NCBI RefSeq assembly: GCF_000325705.1 | Contig: NC_019904.1 | Coordinates: forward strand, 2,110,001 to 2,174,000 | Source: Echinicola vietnamensis DSM 17526 | GTDB lineage: Bacteria; Bacteroidota; Bacteroidia; Cytophagales; Cyclobacteriaceae | Reading direction: 5' to 3' | DNA: 64,000 nt | In this document: positions 61,689 to 64,000 of the stretch, one piece after another | How the letters are laid out: every line of letters starts with the position of its first letter | Numbering within the stretch: the stretch's first letter is position 1 | Program-made: the position numbers and the translations under genes | Notes under the pieces: model-generated | What the model saw: only the letters and a program-made list of their open reading frames with translations | Databases searched by the model: none | What the model was told of the DNA's origin: nothing

Positions 61689-63212
61689 TTATTTCGTGCC
61701 TCCGTATTCTTGGTTTTGTTCGATAAGGGTATTGTCCAGCTCCAACAGAGGAATGGGGAGTATTTCGTGCTTTCCTGATACAAATCCTTTTTCGGAGAGT
61801 TCATCTGCAGCTATTCCATTTCGGATAAGGTCAAACCATCTATGGCCTTCCCCTGCAAGTTCGATTCTTCTTTCGATAAGGATGTTTTCTAAGGTCGCCG
61901 GTATGGGGGAGAGCCCTACGCGCGCTCGGACAGCGTCCATGAGCTGTTGGGCGCGGCCGCTGTCACCACCTCCTCTAATGAGGGCTTCAGCTTCCAAAAG
62001 ATACGTGTCTGCCAATCGGATTTCGTACATGTTTTGACGGAAATTGAGTTCCATCACGCCACCTCCCGTAGAGCGGTCAGCTTCTCTTCCAGCGAACTTT
62101 TTCAAGAAATAACCGGTGTTCATGTAGCCTTTTTCATAGGTGACTGCACCGGCTTTTTCTAGGCTATCCAAATTGGCGACAGTGGCATGCGATCGGGGGT
62201 CACCTTGGATGGTGCTGAAAAACTCTTCGGTAAAGGGCAGGAAGCTCCAGCCGGAAACAAAGTCAGGAGCATCCGGGCTGATGGCATTGTATCCCCTAGG
62301 ACCGACCATGATGTTTAGCACGTTCCCTTCTGTACAGCCTACACATCCCCAATCGCCGTTTGACTGATTGGTGAAGTTGATTTCAAATATGGATTCGCTG
62401 TTGAACTTATTGTCGACAACCCACAAGTCGGCAAAATTGTCCAACAGCTTGTATCCATACTGACTGGTTTCTCCGGGGGTTCCATTGACCGCTGCAAATT
62501 CCTGCGCGGCAAGGTCAAACTTTTCCTGATGGAGGTATACTTTCCCAAGTAATGCCCTGGCCATGCCAATGGTAGCCCTTCCTGCTTCTGTGGCCAAATC
62601 CACTGTGGCGGGAAGGGTTTGGATGGCGGCATGAAGGTCGCTTTCTATTTGCTGGTAAACTGTGGTAGGATCGGTCTGCGGCACATCATACATCTCACTG
62701 GTAGGTACCGGAGAAGTCAGCAAGGGAATGTTTTCAAATAATCTTACCAGATCAAAATAGAAATAGGCCCTTAAGAATTGGGTTTCTGCTGTATACCTTG
62801 CCTTTAGGTTTTCATCCATTGGGACTTCGGGGAGTTTCTGCAGTAATACGTTAGCCCTGAATACGCCAGAAAATCCTTTGCTCCATAATTCTCCTTGGGG
62901 TCCCGTGGCAGGGTCGAGGGTGTAGTTTGACCATACCTGCAATGGGGTGATGTCGGTAGGGCCTCCACCGCCAGCATAATGGTCGTCGGAAGCAGCGTTT
63001 AGGGCATTTTGCTTGGTGACAAAACCATTGCCTGTCCATCCCACTACATCATAAATGGCCACCAGTCCATTGTAGGCTTCTTGTTGATTCTGATAGTAGT
63101 TCGCCTCTAGGTTGGTGCCTTTTGGCTGAATTTCGAGAAAGGAATCACTGCAGGCCCCCAGGGTAAGCAGGGCCATTGCTGATGCGATTATATTATTTTT
63201 ATATGATTTCAT
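61689..63212 (-). CDS. SusD/RagB family nutrient-binding lipoprotein
   Basis: A 507-residue outer-membrane surface lipoprotein (SAMALLTLGACSDSFLEIQP, lipobox Cys near 21). TPR-rich SusD fold: YYQNQQEAYNGLVAIYDVVGW, RYTAETQFLRAYFYFDLVRLFENIPLLTSPV (conserved), ATIGMARALLGKVYLHQEKFDLAAQEFAAV, and the C-terminal LIERRIELAGEGHRWFDLIRNG. It caps the SusC barrel and binds the glycan. 20 bases downstream of the SusC gene. Confidence 0.95.
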   Translation of the reverse strand: MKSYKNNIIASAMALLTLGACSDSFLEIQPKGTNLEANYYQNQQEAYNGLVAIYDVVGWTGNGFVTKQNALNAASDDHYAGGGGPTDITPLQVWSNYTLDPATGPQGELWSKGFSGVFRANVLLQKLPEVPMDENLKARYTAETQFLRAYFYFDLVRLFENIPLLTSPVPTSEMYDVPQTDPTTVYQQIESDLHAAIQTLPATVDLATEAGRATIGMARALLGKVYLHQEKFDLAAQEFAAVNGTPGETSQYGYKLLDNFADLWVVDNKFNSESIFEINFTNQSNGDWGCVGCTEGNVLNIMVGPRGYNAISPDAPDFVSGWSFLPFTEEFFSTIQGDPRSHATVANLDSLEKAGAVTYEKGYMNTGYFLKKFAGREADRSTGGGVMELNFRQNMYEIRLADTYLLEAEALIRGGGDSGRAQQLMDAVRARVGLSPIPATLENILIERRIELAGEGHRWFDLIRNGIAADELSEKGFVSGKHEILPIPLLELDNTLIEQNQEYGGTK

Positions 63213-63232
63213 GATTGATCGTATTTTGGGTT

Positions 63233-64000
63233 TTAAAAGCCGATTTGAACACCTAACATATAAGATCTGGCCTGCGGATAGATGCCGCGGTCAATGCTCA
63301 TCACGCCACCACCAATCTCAGGATCGTATCCTGAGTATTTAGTGAATGTGGCGAGGTTTTCACTCATGACATAAACCCGTGCCCGGTTCATAGCCACTTT
63401 ACTGATTAGATTTTTCGGAAGTGTATATCCCAGCTGAAGGGTTTTGATCCGGAAATAATCTCCATCCTCAAGGTAGAAGTCAGAAGGGTTGTTGAAGTTT
63501 TTATTGGGGTCACCTTCTACGATCCTTGGGTAGTCATTGGAAGTGCCCGGTCCCGTCCATCGGTTCAGCACTTCTGTTTGCCAGTTGGCGTTGCTGATGT
63601 CGAGACGTCGTAGTCCTTGGAAAATTTTATTCCCTGCAACCCCTTGACCGAAGAATACCAAGTCAAAGTTATTCCATTGGAAGTTGGCCGTAAAACCGTA
63701 AGACCAGGTAGGGGTAGGGTTACCGATAAAGGTCCTGTCTGCTTCCGTTATTTGACCATCTTTGTTTAGGTCCGCCCAAATAAAATCTCCCGGTTGGGCA
63801 TTGGGCTGTATCATTTCACCATCCGTATTGGTATAGTTTTCGACATCTTCGATGGTTTGGAAGATTCCTTGCGTTTGGAATCCATAGAAGGAATTCATGG
63901 ATTGTCCGACCGCCGTTCTGGTGATGGGGTAGGAACTTGCCTGGAAGCTTTGCCCTCCCGAGAGATATGAAATGTCTGTGCCCAGATTGGTGACTTCGTT
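63233..64000 (-). CDS. SusC/RagA TonB-linked outer-membrane protein, C-terminal part
   Basis: The 3' 255 codons of a SusC-type TonB-dependent transporter; the gene runs off the right edge of the window. The frame stays open to base 64000: upstream of the Met at 63898 it reads ...YLSGGQSFQASSYPITRTAVGQS and joins MNSFYGFQTQGIFQTIEDV, without a stop. Typical C-terminal blocks are RTFIGNPTPTWSYGFTANFQWNNFDLVFFGQGVAGN, DYFRIKTLQLGYTLPKNL, VYVMSENLATFTKYSGYDPEIGG and the final MLGVQIGF (aromatic end for barrel assembly). Full proteins are usually ~1000 aa. Together with SusD it imports oligosaccharides. Confidence 0.95.
   Translation of the reverse strand, partial: NEVTNLGTDISYLSGGQSFQASSYPITRTAVGQSMNSFYGFQTQGIFQTIEDVENYTNTDGEMIQPNAQPGDFIWADLNKDGQITEADRTFIGNPTPTWSYGFTANFQWNNFDLVFFGQGVAGNKIFQGLRRLDISNANWQTEVLNRWTGPGTSNDYPRIVEGDPNKNFNNPSDFYLEDGDYFRIKTLQLGYTLPKNLISKVAMNRARVYVMSENLATFTKYSGYDPEIGGGVMSIDRGIYPQARSYMLGVQIGF

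Overview
The window reads as chromosomal DNA of a Bacteroidetes bacterium, most likely Cytophagales/Cyclobacteriaceae (Echinicola/Cyclobacterium-like; inference from gene content, not from a database match). The grounds are a SusC/SusD pair, a PorT-like type IX secretion protein next to menG, Bacteroidetes-restricted families (DUF2851, DUF5606, DUF6588), and promoters of the TTTG-N19-TAnnTTTG type instead of E. coli-like -35/-10 boxes.

Layout. 1-330: 3' end of an rRNA operon (end of 23S, 5S, strong terminator). 330-1100: repeats. 1.1-4.9 kb: a small coiled-coil protein, an Uup-like ABC-F ATPase and a flavin oxidoreductase. 4.9-14.7 kb, minus strand: nucleoside phosphorylase/TrhO, a NeuD-like acyltransferase, DUF2851, PyrF, then pyrD-ftsK-lolA. 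15-24.5 kb: a GH95 fucosidase-like lipoprotein, a dihaem cytochrome c, XerD, AroQ, a SerC-like aminotransferase, MarC, RNase HI, TrmN6 and a saccharopine dehydrogenase-like enzyme. 24.7-28.2 kb: cytidine deaminase, an esterase, and an SDR/VanX-like/ThuA operon. 29-46.6 kb: porT-menG, engB, DUF5606, fbp, aspartokinase, a fructosamine-kinase/LMW-phosphatase/DUF6588 operon, a PerR-type regulator with a 2-Cys peroxiredoxin, waaA-rsgA, a PyrR-like phosphoribosyltransferase, panB, a beta-propeller lipoprotein and monomeric isocitrate dehydrogenase. 57.3-57.9 kb: a four-tRNA operon (Lys, Pro, Arg, Lys). 59.4-64 kb: part of a polysaccharide utilisation locus (GH16, GH5, SusD, truncated SusC), probably for beta-glucan.

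Most interesting coding region: 46.7-56.0 kb. Two divergent operons encode a GMC oxidoreductase with its Tat-exported small subunit, a lipoprotein cytochrome c, a DUF1080 (3-keto-glycoside hydrolase family) lipoprotein, three sugar isomerase/epimerase TIM barrels, a Gfo/Idh/MocA oxidoreductase and a nucleoside/sugar permease. Together they look like an oxidative pathway that attacks sugars or glycosides through 3-keto intermediates at the cell envelope and completes the work in the cytoplasm.

Most interesting non-coding structure: nearly all long intergenic gaps (about 0.33-1.03, 9.9-10.35, 28.37-29.04, 38.27-38.93, 56.14-56.50 and 57.92-59.20 kb) hold mosaics of the same interspersed repeats. 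Many are bounded by GGATCAAGC and GCTTGATCC. Two contain a nested 139-bp element with its own terminal inverted repeats. No transposase gene is present, so these are non-autonomous.
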